From: Candidatus Synechococcus spongiarum SP3
GTDB lineage: Bacteria; Cyanobacteriota; Cyanobacteriia; PCC-6307; Cyanobiaceae
NCBI GenBank assembly: GCA_001007665.1
Contig: JXQG01000013.1
Span: 1 to 38,142, forward strand
DNA length: 38,142 nucleotides
Direction: 5' to 3'
Position 1 is the stretch's first letter, and each line of letters opens with the position of its first letter. This document shows, piece after piece, positions 1 through 8,628 of the stretch. Under the pieces are notes generated by a model. The model made no database searches. It saw only the letters and a program-made list of their open reading frames with translations, and was not told the DNA's origin. The position numbers and the translations under genes are program-made.

Positions 1-88
1 CAACCGTTTACAAAAAGAATGGAAGGTCGCCGAGTTGAGCGTGGTGCGGGGCGCTTGAAACGCCCGGGGTGGTCATGGCCTGAGATGC

Positions 89-860
89 TCAATCATGTTG
101 TCTTGTTCCCGTACGTTCCAGGGGCGCGGATTTCTTGGCGAATGTTGTTGTGAAGGAAAAATCACGGATCTGCCGAGCTGCTTGTGATTGGCTCCAAATT
201 GGTGAGGGAGGAGGAAGGGGTCTGCCGCTCGATGGACGTGACCGGGGGGCAGATGCAGGCGCCCTGTTGGAAGCGGGCCGTAGACTCACCGATATCTTGT
301 CGCCGACATTGACCTGGGCCCAGGTGGGGTTGGCGGTGAGGCCGTAATCGTTTCCTGATCTCCCCACCGTCAGGCAGGCCCGCCAGAAGTCGGCGGCGGG
401 ATCGTCCAGGACGGGGCAGACGGGCGCGGTGTTGCTCACCTTCACGCTGAAAGACCGACCTCCTTGCCCACCGCGTTCTGTAGTCTGCTGTGTCTGTCAC
501 CGGGCATGGCGTAATCGATCGTGACGTTCATGTCGACGGCGGTGAGGGCATGGGGAAGGCCCAGCTTCAGCCTGGTCGCGCTGGTCGCGTCCGTGTTGTC
601 AAGATGAACCGAAGACAAGTCCAGCCTGTTGCCACCGTTGATCTTCACGTCAAAGGCTCCTGTCCCGGGCAAAGAACCCGAGTCCACCGCCTCGTCAAAG
701 GTGAGCACCAGCTCCTTCGGCGCAGCCGTCGTCACTACCGCGCCCGTCGCGTCCGGCACTGACGCCACGTTGATCGTCATCGTGCAGGTACCGGCACTGT
801 CGTCCTCCCCGTTATTCACCGTGAAGTCAAAGCTCGCGTAGCCGTCCCCTTCACTGATGC
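89..860 (-). pseudogene. Remnant of a cadherin-like/SwmB-repeat adhesin (frameshifted)
   Basis: Reading leftward, the frame at about 860-442 gives a beta-rich segment (FDFTVNNGEDDSA, then TMTINVASVPDATG) like the end of cadherin/VCBS-type repeats. A SwmB-like repeat follows (KELVLTFDEAVDSGSLPGTG, VTIDYAMPG, LQNAVGKEV). The frame then stops, and the expected continuation (SFSVKVSNTAPVCPVLDD, DFWRACLTVGRSGNDYG) lies in another frame that runs to 89, so a frameshift sits near position 450. There is no start codon: the frame runs straight into the 3' end of ndhI. The intact family would be large secreted repeat proteins used for surface attachment. I read this as the C-terminal scrap of such a gene, not an expressed protein. 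Family assignment is from motif memory and is moderate; the decay is seen directly. Positions 1-88 hold nothing recognisable. Confidence 0.5.
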
Positions 861-1450
861 TGACGTGTTGCCGAGGGATCTGTCACCACATCCTGGGGCA
901 GGCGCCCAGCGCGGCGCGCCTCGTCGGGAACACCGTGGGGATCCATGGCCCCCTTGGGGAGGTAGGCCAGCTCCCGCAGCGGTTGAACCGAGGGATCCAT
1001 GGTCACGCTGGTGGGCAGCCGACCCAGCGCCACGTTGTCGAAGTTGAGGCTGTGGCGGTCAAAGGCAGCCAACTCGTACTCCTCCGTCATGGAGAGGCAG
1101 TTGGTGGGGCAGTATTCCACGCAGTTGCCACAGAAGATGCAAACGCCAAAATCAATGGAGTAGTTCTTGAGTTGCTTTTTCCTGGTCTCCTTGTTCATCA
1201 CCCAGTCCACCACCGGCAAGTTGATGGGGCAGACCCTGACGCACACCTCACAGGCAATGCACTTGTCGAACTCGAAATGGATCCGGCCACGATAGCGCTC
1301 GGAAGGGATCAACTTTTCATAGGGATACTGGACCGTCACCGGACGGCGCCGCATGTGGTCAAACGTGACCGCTAGCCCCTGGGTGATGCCCCTGGCCGCG
1401 GCGGCGGCCTCACGGCTGTAATCACCCACCTGCTTGAGGAATCCGAACAT
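851..1450 (-). CDS. ndhI: NAD(P)H-quinone oxidoreductase subunit I (NdhI)
   Basis: Iron-sulfur subunit of the cyanobacterial NDH-1 complex on the thylakoid membrane. It passes electrons from ferredoxin toward plastoquinone in cyclic flow and respiration. Two 4Fe-4S motifs are visible, numbered from the ATG at 1450: C64-x2-C67-x2-C70-x3-C74 ([12 protein letters not shown]) and C104-x2-C107-x2-C110-x3-C114 ([12 protein letters not shown]). An in-frame GTG at 1456 would add two residues, but the ATG gives the family's usual start ([11 protein letters not shown]), so I chose it. The product is 199 aa, about normal. The gene lies 42 bp downstream of ndhA and probably shares its transcript. The last residues (after [10 protein letters not shown]) diverge from what I expect and run into the adhesin remnant. 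The usual next genes, ndhG and ndhE, are not seen. Confidence 0.96.
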   Translation of the reverse strand: MFGFLKQVGDYSREAAAAARGITQGLAVTFDHMRRRPVTVQYPYEKLIPSERYRGRIHFEFDKCIACEVCVRVCPINLPVVDWVMNKETRKKQLKNYSIDFGVCIFCGNCVEYCPTNCLSMTEEYELAAFDRHSLNFDNVALGRLPTSVTMDPSVQPLRELAYLPKGAMDPHGVPDEARRAGRLPQDVVTDPSATRQHQ

Positions 1451-1492
1451 GGCCACACCGGGGAAGAGAGAAACGTGGACCGACGGCTGCCG

Positions 1493-2653
1493 TCAGCCAC
1501 CAAACAGTGTAGGGAAAACAAGTTTCAGGGCTGCGGTGAGCAGAAGATTGACCAGGGAAATGGGCAGGAGGAATTTCCAACCGAAGTCCAGCAGCTGGTC
1601 AATGCGCACCCGTGGCGTAGTCCAGCGCAGCAGGATGGCAAAAAACACCAGCAGAAACGCCTTGAGCACCGTGGTGACAATGCCCACCGAGGCCGTCACC
1701 ACTTGCACCAGAGGAGAGTCCAATGGCTGGTGCAGCACCGTGGCCAACCACTCCACCGGCAAGGGGAACCCCCAGCCCCCCAGGTACAGCACCGCCACCA
1801 ACAGGCCGGAGAGCACCAGGTTGATGTAGCTGCCCAAGTAAAAGAGGGCAAATTTCATGCCGGCGTATTCGGTTTGATACCCCGCCACCAGCTCCTCCTC
1901 CGCTTCAGGCAGGTCAAAGGGGGCCCGCTCGCATTCGGCGATGACGCAGATCCAGAAAACGAGAAACCCCACCGGCTGGCGCCAGATGTTCCAGCTGAGC
2001 AGGCCGGCGCTGTTCTGTTGTTGAACGATCTCCACCGTGCTGAGGGAGTTGCTGAGCATGACTACGGCCAGCGCCGCCAGGGCCAGCGGCACCTCGTAGC
2101 TGATGGACTGGGCTGCGGCCCGCAAGCCCCCCAGCAAGGCGTACTTGTTGTTGCTGGAGTAGCCGGACATGAGGAGGCCGATGGGCTGGATGCTGCTCAG
2201 GGCAATCCAGAGGAAGATGCCCACACCCACGTTGCTGATCAGGAGGTTCTGGCCAAAGGGAACGATCAGCCAGGAGAGGATCACCGGCACCAGCACCAGC
2301 ACCGGACCCAACGTGAAGAGAAGGTGATCGGCCCGGGCAGGAATCACGTCCTCCTTCACCAGCAGCTTGAGGCCGTCGGCGAGGGGCTGCAGAATGCCCA
2401 GGGGACCTGCATACTCCGGGCCGATGCGCTGCTGCATGGCCGCCGAAACCTTGCGCTCCATCCAGACACTGGCCAGAACTCCCACCAGGGCGGCCGCCAG
2501 CACCAGCAGCATGGGCAGGGGCAGCCAAAGCACGTGGGCCAGGCCGGGGCTCAAGCCCCATGCCTGAAGCGCAGCCTGAAATCCTCCCGCCAAGTCCAGG
2601 TTGCCACTGGCCACTGTGGCCAAAGGCAGCCCTGTTGGTGCCGTTGGAGTCAT
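1493..2653 (-). CDS. ndhA: NAD(P)H-quinone oxidoreductase subunit H-type membrane protein (NdhA)
   Basis: Membrane subunit of NDH-1 (complex I subunit 1/NuoH family), which forms part of the quinone-binding site and the joint between the membrane and peripheral arms. Conserved segments are [33 protein letters not shown], the [21 protein letters not shown] loop, and a C-terminal [19 protein letters not shown] helix; about eight hydrophobic segments are visible. The frame is open to 2794, but the first 47 codons would be an Arg/Pro-rich tail that overlaps gltA. The ATG at 2653 gives a normal 386-aa protein beginning 32 bp after the gltA stop. It sits between gltA and ndhI on the same strand, the usual picocyanobacterial order. 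Confidence 0.96.
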   Translation of the reverse strand: MTPTAPTGLPLATVASGNLDLAGGFQAALQAWGLSPGLAHVLWLPLPMLLVLAAALVGVLASVWMERKVSAAMQQRIGPEYAGPLGILQPLADGLKLLVKEDVIPARADHLLFTLGPVLVLVPVILSWLIVPFGQNLLISNVGVGIFLWIALSSIQPIGLLMSGYSSNNKYALLGGLRAAAQSISYEVPLALAALAVVMLSNSLSTVEIVQQQNSAGLLSWNIWRQPVGFLVFWICVIAECERAPFDLPEAEEELVAGYQTEYAGMKFALFYLGSYINLVLSGLLVAVLYLGGWGFPLPVEWLATVLHQPLDSPLVQVVTASVGIVTTVLKAFLLVFFAILLRWTTPRVRIDQLLDFGWKFLLPISLVNLLLTAALKLVFPTLFGG

Positions 2654-2685
2654 TGATGGGGCTGTTGCAGTTCCGGTTAATCTAC

Positions 2686-3852
2686 TCAGACGCTGCCCCC
2701 GCGTTCCTGGTGGAGTCGCCAGGGGCGCTGGTCTACGCCCGTGTAAATTTGCGACGGGCGAAAGATGCGGTTGGCGCCGAGCTGCTCTTTCCAATGGGCC
2801 AGCCAGCCAGCCACCCGAGCAACGGCAAACACAGGCGTAAACAGGTCTGCGGGGATACCGAGCCGACGGTAAACGAGGCCGGAATAAAAATCCACGTTGG
2901 CGTACACGCCCTTTCCTGCCAGCCGCTCTTCCACCTTTTTCTCCAGAAGCCGGGCCAGGTCGTAGGTGGAATCACTGCCGTAGCACGCGAAAAGCTTCTC
3001 CGCCAACTCCTGAAGGATCCTGGCGCGGGGATCCTTCACCCGATACACCCGATGCCCGAACCCGGCAATACGCTCCTTCCGGGCCAGACATTGATCCAGA
3101 AAGGGCTCCACCCGGTCGGGACTGGCAATCTCGTCCAACATGTCCAGCACGTCCTCGTTGGCGCCGCCATGGAGCGGTCCCGCCAAGGTGCCCACCGCAG
3201 AGGCAACCACGGCATAGGGGTCGGTGAGGGTGCTGGCGGTGACCCGGGCACTGAACGTGCTGGCGTTGAGGCTGTGCTCGGCATGGAGAATGAGGCAGGC
3301 GTCCAGGACTCTGGCGGCCAGAGGCTCGGGCTCCTGCTCGCTGAGCATGTAGAGGAAGTTGGCGGCGTAGGAGAGGTCGTCCCGGGGACGAATGGGGTCC
3401 AATCCTTTGCGGATCAACTGAAACGCCGCCACCATGGTGGGAATCTTGGCCACCAGTCGCACCACGGCCTGGCGAATGTAGAGGGGGTCGTCCAGCACCC
3501 GTCGGGAGTAGAATAGCCCCAGGGCTGCAGCACTGGCCTGAAGGGCGTCCATCGGGTGACCGCTTTCCGGGAAGCACTTCATCACGTCCCGAATGCGGAA
3601 CTTGATGCGCCGATGGGTATACACGTCATGCTCGAAGGCCTGCAGCTCCTGCCTGTGGGGAAGCTCGCCCCAGATGAGCAGGTGGACGGTTTCGAGGAAG
3701 TTGCTGTGGCGCACAAGGTCCTCAATGGAGTAGCCCCGATACAGGAGAGAGCCCGCCTTGCCGTCGATGTGGCAAATGGCGGACTGGGCAACGGGAACAT
3801 CTTCAAGACCAGGCCGAAACTCCACGACGCCACGGCAGACAACAGAAACCAT
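2686..3852 (-). CDS. gltA: Citrate synthase
   Basis: Condenses oxaloacetate and acetyl-CoA to citrate, the entry step of the cytosolic TCA pathway that supplies 2-oxoglutarate for nitrogen assimilation. Family signatures include [20 protein letters not shown] near the N-terminus and RGYSIEDL. The catalytic triad is visible as His in [10 protein letters not shown] (H193), His in GPLHGGANE (H228) and Asp in NVDFYSG (D321), plus GFGHRVY. Numbering is from the ATG at 3852 (388 aa). An upstream in-frame start at 3918 would add 22 residues that do not look like the family, so I reject it. It heads the gltA-ndhA-ndhI run and is divergent from hrcA, with about 130 bp between the starts. Confidence 0.95.
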   Translation of the reverse strand: MVSVVCRGVVEFRPGLEDVPVAQSAICHIDGKAGSLLYRGYSIEDLVRHSNFLETVHLLIWGELPHRQELQAFEHDVYTHRRIKFRIRDVMKCFPESGHPMDALQASAAALGLFYSRRVLDDPLYIRQAVVRLVAKIPTMVAAFQLIRKGLDPIRPRDDLSYAANFLYMLSEQEPEPLAARVLDACLILHAEHSLNASTFSARVTASTLTDPYAVVASAVGTLAGPLHGGANEDVLDMLDEIASPDRVEPFLDQCLARKERIAGFGHRVYRVKDPRARILQELAEKLFACYGSDSTYDLARLLEKKVEERLAGKGVYANVDFYSGLVYRRLGIPADLFTPVFAVARVAGWLAHWKEQLGANRIFRPSQIYTGVDQRPWRLHQERGGSV

Positions 3853-3979
3853 TGTGGTCCACGGGAGCGCTGCCTTGCCGATACCGGCGACGCCAGGGCG
3901 ATGCCCCGTGTCCCTCATTACGGAAAACCATCTCGCCCATCCCCGAGACTCCTATGTTGTTCCCAGCATTCGACTCCCC

Positions 3980-5008
3980 TTGGCGCTCCTCAGCCCACGG
4001 CAACAGCAGGTGCTCAAGGCCACGGTGCGCCATTACATCGACACGGTGGAGCCAGTGAGCAGCGGCATGCTGGTGCAGCGGTTCCGTTTGAACGCCAGTC
4101 CGGCCACCATCCGCAACGCCATGGGGTGGCTGGAGCGCCAAGGCTTGCTGCGTCAGCCCCACACATCCGCAGGCCGGATTCCCAGCCAGCAAGGCTATCG
4201 CCACTACGTGGACGCCCTCCTGCCCTATGGCGGATCCCAGGTGCAACTGCTGCAGCGGGAGCTGAACAGCCTGAGACTGCAATTCCAGTGGACCGCCCTG
4301 GACGATCTGTTGCGCTTCCTGGCCGGGCGGCTGGCGGACCTGACCGGGTTGCTGGCCCTGATTACCCGCCCCACCCTCGGGACGCCACGGCTGCGCACCA
4401 TGCGCCTGGTGTCCAGTGGCGAGCGGCTGGTGCTGATGATGGTGGACTGGGGCGGCAACGTGGTGACCCTCAATATCCGTCATCCCACCGCGCAGCCCCG
4501 GGACGTGCTTCGCCTGGAGCACTGGCTGGACCACCAGCTTCAGACGGGGGAACGGATTGACTGGCAGGCTCTTCCACCCCAACACCAGCGCTTGGGCCGC
4601 CCGGTGCAACTGGCCTTTGAAAATCATTGCCGCCAGTCTTCCCTGGCGGCGGAGGGAATGGTGGCCGTGGGTCTCGGGGGGCTCATCGCCCAGCCGGAGT
4701 TTCACCAGGGCCGCCACAACCTCCGTGACCTGCTGCAGTTGGTGGAAGAGCGGCCCGAGGAGTTGTTGAGGGAGCAACCCCATCAGTGCTCCACGGTGCT
4801 GGGGGCGCCACGGTTGCAGCACGTGAGCATCGGTCGGGAGCACACAATCCCGACGCTGGCCCCCTGTGCGCTGGTGAAGGCTCCCTACGGTGGTCACCAG
4901 GGAACCCAGGGCTGGGTAGCTGTCCTCGGACCCATGCGGATGGCCTACGAAACCATCATCGGCTCGGCCCACAGCGTGGCTGCTGTCCTGGAGCGACTGC
5001 TGGGGTGA
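3980..5008 (+). CDS. hrcA: Heat-inducible transcription repressor HrcA
   Basis: HrcA normally represses groESL and other chaperone genes by binding the CIRCE inverted repeat. The N-terminal winged-helix region is clear: SPRQQQVLKATVRHYIDTVE, then ATIRNAMGWLERQGLLRQPH and the family phrase TSAGRIPSQQGYRHYVD. The C-terminal part ends with VAVLGPMRMAYETIIGSAHS, the typical HrcA finish. The start is uncertain. The frame is open from 3758, but residues before about 3960 look non-coding and overlap gltA antisense. A TTG at 3980 gives a 342-aa protein that aligns with the usual N-terminus; a GTG at 3908 is the alternative. Neither has a clear Shine-Dalgarno sequence. The gene is convergent with gcvH, with a single base between the stops. 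I saw no CIRCE copy in the window. Confidence 0.88.
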   Translation: MALLSPRQQQVLKATVRHYIDTVEPVSSGMLVQRFRLNASPATIRNAMGWLERQGLLRQPHTSAGRIPSQQGYRHYVDALLPYGGSQVQLLQRELNSLRLQFQWTALDDLLRFLAGRLADLTGLLALITRPTLGTPRLRTMRLVSSGERLVLMMVDWGGNVVTLNIRHPTAQPRDVLRLEHWLDHQLQTGERIDWQALPPQHQRLGRPVQLAFENHCRQSSLAAEGMVAVGLGGLIAQPEFHQGRHNLRDLLQLVEERPEELLREQPHQCSTVLGAPRLQHVSIGREHTIPTLAPCALVKAPYGGHQGTQGWVAVLGPMRMAYETIIGSAHSVAAVLERLLG

Positions 5009-5009
5009 A

Positions 5010-5402
5010 TCAAGCCTGCCTCACCCGGGCTGCGTAGTCGGCGGCGGAACGGAGCCCGTCGGTGCCGGCATCAGGGGCGGGTTGGAGCTGGAGCAGCCAG
5101 CCGTCTCCATAGGGGTCGTTCTGCAGGTCCTCCGGGCTGGCCAACACCGCCTCGTTGCGGCGCAGCACGGTGCCGGGCATGGGGGCCACCAGCTCCTCCA
5201 CGGCTTTCACGGACTCCACCGTGCCAAAGCTGCTCCCCTGCTCCAGCTGGGCGCCCTCCTCCGGTAATTCCACAAAGACAATATCTCCCAACTCCTCCAC
5301 CGCAAAGGCACTGATGCCCACGGTGACGGTCCCATCCGCATTGCTGCGCACGTACTCATGGCTATCGGCGTAGAGAAGTTCCGGGGGGAAATGCTGACTC
5401 AT
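5010..5402 (-). CDS. gcvH: Glycine cleavage system H protein
   Basis: Lipoyl carrier of the glycine decarboxylase complex, which moves the aminomethyl group from glycine between the P, T and L proteins during photorespiratory glycine breakdown. The protein is 130 aa, normal for the family. The lipoylated lysine is K66 in GTVESVKAVEELVAP. Flanking conserved pieces are VGISAFAVEELGDIVFVELP and NDPYGDGWLLQL. The ATG at 5402 gives the expected start (MSQHFPPELLYADSHEYV). It lies 48 bp downstream of the PLP-enzyme gene on the same strand, so they may be co-transcribed. The P-protein gene gcvP is not next to it. The lipA gene that makes lipoate is about 18 kb away in this window. Confidence 0.96.
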   Translation of the reverse strand: MSQHFPPELLYADSHEYVRSNADGTVTVGISAFAVEELGDIVFVELPEEGAQLEQGSSFGTVESVKAVEELVAPMPGTVLRRNEAVLASPEDLQNDPYGDGWLLQLQPAPDAGTDGLRSAADYAARVRQA

Positions 5403-5450
5403 GGGGAAAGGTGTGGGACGGGGCCATGGCCATTCTGGCCTGCCGGGGCA

Positions 5451-6707
5451 TCAGATGGTCGAGAGGGCTGCCAGTGCCTCTTCCAGGGCCAGGCGCACAT
5501 GGCTGCGGTGGCATCCTCCCTGCACATAGATCACGTAAGGGGACACCAGAGGAGCATCCGCAGAGAACTCACTGGTGCTGCCCTCCACGAAGGTGCCCCC
5601 CGCCATCACCAGGTGATGGTGATAGCCCGGCATGGCCGCCGGTGTGGGCTCCAGATAGGCCCCCACGGGTGAGCAGCGCTGAAAGGCCCGACAGACCGCC
5701 AGGAGACGTTGGGCCGAGCCCAGCCGGACCGCCTGGATCACGTCGCTGCGCTCCGTGCCGGGTTGGGGGTTCACCCCATAGCCCAGTTGCTGGAAGGTGG
5801 TGGCCACCAGTTCGGCTCCAATCAAGGCTTCGGCCACCATCTGGGGCGCGAGAAACAACCCTTGCAACACCAGGCGCGTCCAGCCAAAACCGGATCCGGC
5901 GGCCGAGCCCAGCCCCGGGGCCGTGAGGCGGCAACAGGCCTGCTCCACCAGATCCCGCCGCCCCGCCACGTAACCACCCGTGGGGGCGATGGTTCCACCG
6001 GGGTTTTTCACCAGGGAGCCCGCCATCAGGTCCGCGCCCACGGCCGTGGGCTCCCGCTGGTTCACGAATTCCCCATAGCAGTTGTCCACAAAGCAAACGG
6101 TGTGGGGACTGCGGGTGTGGGCCAAGGCGCAGAGCCGCTCCAACTGCGCCAGGGACAGGCCCGGTCGCCACGTGTAGCCACAACTGCGTTGCAGAAACAA
6201 CAGGCGGGGCCGGAGGCTGCTCAGGGCCTCCGCCAGGGTCTGCTCATCCACACGGCCGTCACGGGTGAGGGGAACCTCCCGATAGGTGACGCCAAACTCC
6301 TGGAGGGACCCCTGCCCCTGGCCCCGCAGGCCTATCACCTCCTCAAGGGTTTCATAGGGGCGGCCAGCAGCGGCCAGCAACGTGTCCCCTGGCCGCAGGA
6401 CGCCAAACAGAGCCGCCGCAATGGCATGGGTCCCGCTGACAAACTGGAGCCGCACAGCGGCAGCCTCCGCCTGCATCACACGGGCAAACACCCGATCCAG
6501 GGCCTCTCGTCCCGGATCCCCGTGGGCCGCGCCTGTGGAGCCGGAAAAGTGGTGCTGACCGATGCGCTCAGCCGCAAAAGCAGGGAGAAGGCGGCGCAGA
6601 TGGTCCGTTACGGCGGCGCAGTGGCCCTGGGCCGCAACTGCGGCAGCCGCCTCCACCCGGGCCAGAAACTGATCCCGCGCAACGGCTGAGCGCGGCAAGG
6701 CTTTCAT
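5451..6707 (-). CDS. PLP-dependent enzyme of the 'aluminium resistance'/methionine gamma-lyase-like family
   Basis: A fold-type I pyridoxal-phosphate enzyme of the family annotated as aluminium resistance protein or methionine gamma-lyase-related (PF06838). The substrate is not established. Visible marks are FVSGTHAIAAALFGVLRPGDTLL (cofactor-phosphate region), VCFVDNCYGEFVNQREP (the Asp that pairs with the pyridine nitrogen) and SLVKNPGGTIAPTGGYVAG with the Schiff-base lysine at K234 (numbering from 6707). The frame is open to 6794, but the 29 extra residues look like leader sequence; the ATG at 6707 gives MKALPRSAVARDQF and 418 aa, close to the family length. It is divergent from the first desaturase and precedes gcvH. 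This neighbourhood is usual in picocyanobacteria, which suggests a housekeeping role in sulfur amino acid metabolism (inference). Confidence 0.88.
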   Translation of the reverse strand: MKALPRSAVARDQFLARVEAAAAVAAQGHCAAVTDHLRRLLPAFAAERIGQHHFSGSTGAAHGDPGREALDRVFARVMQAEAAAVRLQFVSGTHAIAAALFGVLRPGDTLLAAAGRPYETLEEVIGLRGQGQGSLQEFGVTYREVPLTRDGRVDEQTLAEALSSLRPRLLFLQRSCGYTWRPGLSLAQLERLCALAHTRSPHTVCFVDNCYGEFVNQREPTAVGADLMAGSLVKNPGGTIAPTGGYVAGRRDLVEQACCRLTAPGLGSAAGSGFGWTRLVLQGLFLAPQMVAEALIGAELVATTFQQLGYGVNPQPGTERSDVIQAVRLGSAQRLLAVCRAFQRCSPVGAYLEPTPAAMPGYHHHLVMAGGTFVEGSTSEFSADAPLVSPYVIYVQGGCHRSHVRLALEEALAALSTI

Positions 6708-6866
6708 CAAAGATTGACCACGACCTGTCCCTATTGTTGGCGAGGAACCATTAGGATTTTGTAAAACAGTGGTGGACCAGACTTGCACTTCCACCCCAAG
6801 GCAGGAGAAGCAAATTTGGTCACATCACCCGTCCGGCCTTCTACGGACACACGCGACCTCAGCAGC

Positions 6867-7763
6867 ATGGCCGCTGACAAGGCCACAGCGGAGTTGCAAC
6901 AGCACGTCAGCGCCGAACGCCCCCCCCTGACCCGACAGAGCCATGCCTGGTCTCCCGGCACTGTTGCGTTCATGCTGGCGGTCCATGTGGGCGGTGTGGC
7001 CGCCCTGCTGCCCCGGTTCCGCAGTTGGCAGGGGCTGGTCGCGCTGGCCGTTCTCTACTGGGTGACCGTCATTGGCGTCACCTTGGGGCTTCATCGGTTG
7101 GTGGCCCATCGCAGCTTCAAGGCGCCCCGCTGGCTGGAGCGCCTGCTGGTGATCATGGGCAGCCTCAGTGCCCAGGGGGGGCCCATTGAATGGGTTGGCC
7201 TCCATCGCCACCACCACAAATACTCCGACCAGCCCAACGACCACCATGACGCCGTACGAGGCTTCTGGTGGAGTCACAGCGAATGGATGCTCCATACAAT
7301 CCCCGCCATCGAACATCTGGAGCGGTTTGCGGGGGACCTGTTTGCGGATCCCCTCTATCGCTGGCTGGACCATTGGTTTCTGTTGCTCCAGCTTCCTGTG
7401 GCGGCGTTGCTCTACGGCATTGGCGAGGCGACAGGCGCCCCTGGTGGCGGGCTGGGCCTGTTGCTCTGGGGCATCCCCCTGCGGCTGATGGTGGTTTACC
7501 ACGTCACCTGGCTGGTGAATTCCGCCACCCACGCCTTCGGCTATCGCAATTTCAAGACCCCCGACCTGTCCTTCAACTGCTGGTGGGTGGCCCTGCTCAC
7601 CTTCGGCGAGGGGTGGCACAACAATCACCACGCTTTTCCCCAGAGTGCGCGCCATGGTCTGCGCTGGTTTGAAGTGGACATCACATGGCAGCACGTTCGC
7701 TTTCTCCGTGCCCTGGGATGGGCCAAGCAGGTGCGCATGGCCAACCACAACCTCAACCGCTAG
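6867..7763 (+). CDS. Acyl-lipid fatty acid desaturase (DesC-like), copy 1
   Basis: Integral membrane di-iron desaturase that inserts a double bond, probably delta-9, into fatty acids of membrane lipids. The three histidine boxes are intact, numbered from the ATG at 6867: H76-x4-H81 (HRLVAHRS), H113-R-H115-H116-H117 (GLHRHHH) and H251-N-N-H254-H255 (GWHNNHH). Four hydrophobic segments and the conserved [20 protein letters not shown] stretch are present. The frame opens at a TTG at 6783 inside the divergent gene's leader, so I use the ATG at 6867 (298 aa). Even so it has about 30 residues before the first membrane segment, more than copy 2. The 3' end overlaps the convergent gene at 7753-8568 by 11 bp. 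Confidence 0.93.
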   Translation: MAADKATAELQQHVSAERPPLTRQSHAWSPGTVAFMLAVHVGGVAALLPRFRSWQGLVALAVLYWVTVIGVTLGLHRLVAHRSFKAPRWLERLLVIMGSLSAQGGPIEWVGLHRHHHKYSDQPNDHHDAVRGFWWSHSEWMLHTIPAIEHLERFAGDLFADPLYRWLDHWFLLLQLPVAALLYGIGEATGAPGGGLGLLLWGIPLRLMVVYHVTWLVNSATHAFGYRNFKTPDLSFNCWWVALLTFGEGWHNNHHAFPQSARHGLRWFEVDITWQHVRFLRALGWAKQVRMANHNLNR

Positions 7764-8568
7764 CAACACCGGCGGCGGCAGGTTCGCAACCCTGTTGGCG
7801 CAGTTGGCTGAGGAACTGGTCAACGGTCCCTGGCGCTTGGGCCCACGGGGCTGTGCCCTCCGCCATGGCGCAGGCCGTGCGGTGCAGATCGTCCAGTTCT
7901 GCCTCCAACTCGGCAGCGGTGTAGTCCTTCTGCCCCGAGAGGACAGCCTCGAACTGTTGACGGCGTTGGGGCCTTTCCACGGGATAGGCGGCCAGAACCT
8001 GGTCTTTACACTGGCGCCAGGGTTGGCGGCCGGTGAGCCAATCGCTCAGGGCGCCACAGAGGGCAGAGGCTTCCTGCTCCGCGATGCGCAGATCAAAGGC
8101 CGGGGGAGGCGTGGCGAGGCCCGTGAAGATCTCCAGCAACTGCCCAGCTCCCAAGGGCTGGCCCGCCTCGTCCAGCAGGGCCGCAGGGGGGGCACGGCGC
8201 AGCAGGTCCGCCTCGGGGCAGTTGGCCGGGGGGAGGTCCCGCAATTGCCGATCAGGTGACCAGTGCCGGAGCCAGCGATTCACGCTGCCAATGGTGAGGA
8301 ACACTTCCGGGCCGGGGTTGGCCAACTTGCGGTGTTTCAGCATGGAGATCTGGGATGCGTGGACCCGGCCCAACTGCAGGTGTTGGCCAAGCCGGGGGAC
8401 CATGGTGTGGGGCCAGCCATTGCGCTGGTGCCATGTGCGCAGGAGATGGGCAAAGGCATTGCGGCCCGACTCCAACTGCTGCTGCAAACGGGTTCGCGGA
8501 GCCACAGCCAATCCGGATTCTGATTCTGATTCTGATGGTAAGAATTCTATCCATGCCACAGGAGACAC
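7753..8568 (-). CDS. Conserved hypothetical protein with a possible helix-turn-helix N-terminus
   Basis: I do not recognise a named family. The 271-aa reading has no signal peptide or membrane segment. Residues about 28-100 (LQQQLESGRNAFAHLLRTWH, QLGRVHASQISMLKHRKLAN, PGPEVFLTIGSVNRWL) look like a helical XRE-type fold in which an agent chooses partners by 'SQIS-L'; this is only inference. A middle part follows (FTGLATPPPAFDLRIAEQEA) and then a Gln/Glu-rich end. The start is doubtful. A GTG at 8568 would translate a GATTCT repeat as SESESES; a start inside 8470-8510 is equally possible. It lies antisense between two desaturase paralogues, overlaps copy 1 by 11 bp, and shares a short divergent promoter region with copy 2, so a regulatory link to lipid desaturation is worth testing. 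Confidence 0.6.
   Translation of the reverse strand: MSPVAWIEFLPSESESESGLAVAPRTRLQQQLESGRNAFAHLLRTWHQRNGWPHTMVPRLGQHLQLGRVHASQISMLKHRKLANPGPEVFLTIGSVNRWLRHWSPDRQLRDLPPANCPEADLLRRAPPAALLDEAGQPLGAGQLLEIFTGLATPPPAFDLRIAEQEASALCGALSDWLTGRQPWRQCKDQVLAAYPVERPQRRQQFEAVLSGQKDYTAAELEAELDDLHRTACAMAEGTAPWAQAPGTVDQFLSQLRQQGCEPAAAGVASG
8516..8536. repeat. Hexanucleotide microsatellite, 3.5 copies of GATTCT
   Basis: Three perfect GATTCT units plus GAT. On the minus strand it reads Ser-Glu repeats at the extreme N-terminus of the 7753-8568 gene if the GTG at 8568 is used; otherwise it lies in that gene's leader. Changes in copy number would not shift the frame. Confidence 0.9.
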
Positions 8569-8572
8569 GAGA

Positions 8573-8600
8573 TTGACTTACGAATCAGAATTCGTATGAT
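8573..8600 (+). promoter_or_regulatory. Sigma-70 type promoter of desaturase copy 2
   Basis: The -35 box TTGACT (8573-8578) and -10 box TATGAT (8595-8600) are separated by 16 bp. Each differs from consensus by one base. Transcription would start near 8607, giving a leader of about 22 nt before the ATG at 8629. This is among the best promoter matches in the window. Confidence 0.7.
8579..8596. promoter_or_regulatory. Inverted repeat inside the promoter spacer, candidate operator
   Basis: TACGAAT, a 4-nt centre CAGA, and ATTCGTA form a perfect 7-bp inverted repeat. It fills the spacer between -35 and -10 and overlaps the first two bases of the -10 box. This is a classic repressor position. A second, weaker repeat (GGATT-5 nt-AATCC, 8602-8616) follows at the expected start of transcription. 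Confidence 0.5.
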
Positions 8601-8628
8601 AGGATTCAAGTAATCCGATTTGTTTTTT

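Noticed and set aside
1475-2656. A 393-codon plus-strand open frame antisense to ndhA
   Set aside because: Its translation is Gln/His/Arg-rich low-complexity sequence and is the shadow of ndhA, which has full family conservation.
2654-2794. N-terminal extension of NdhA by 47 residues
   Set aside because: It overlaps the end of gltA and reads as basic low-complexity sequence; the ATG at 2653 matches the family length.
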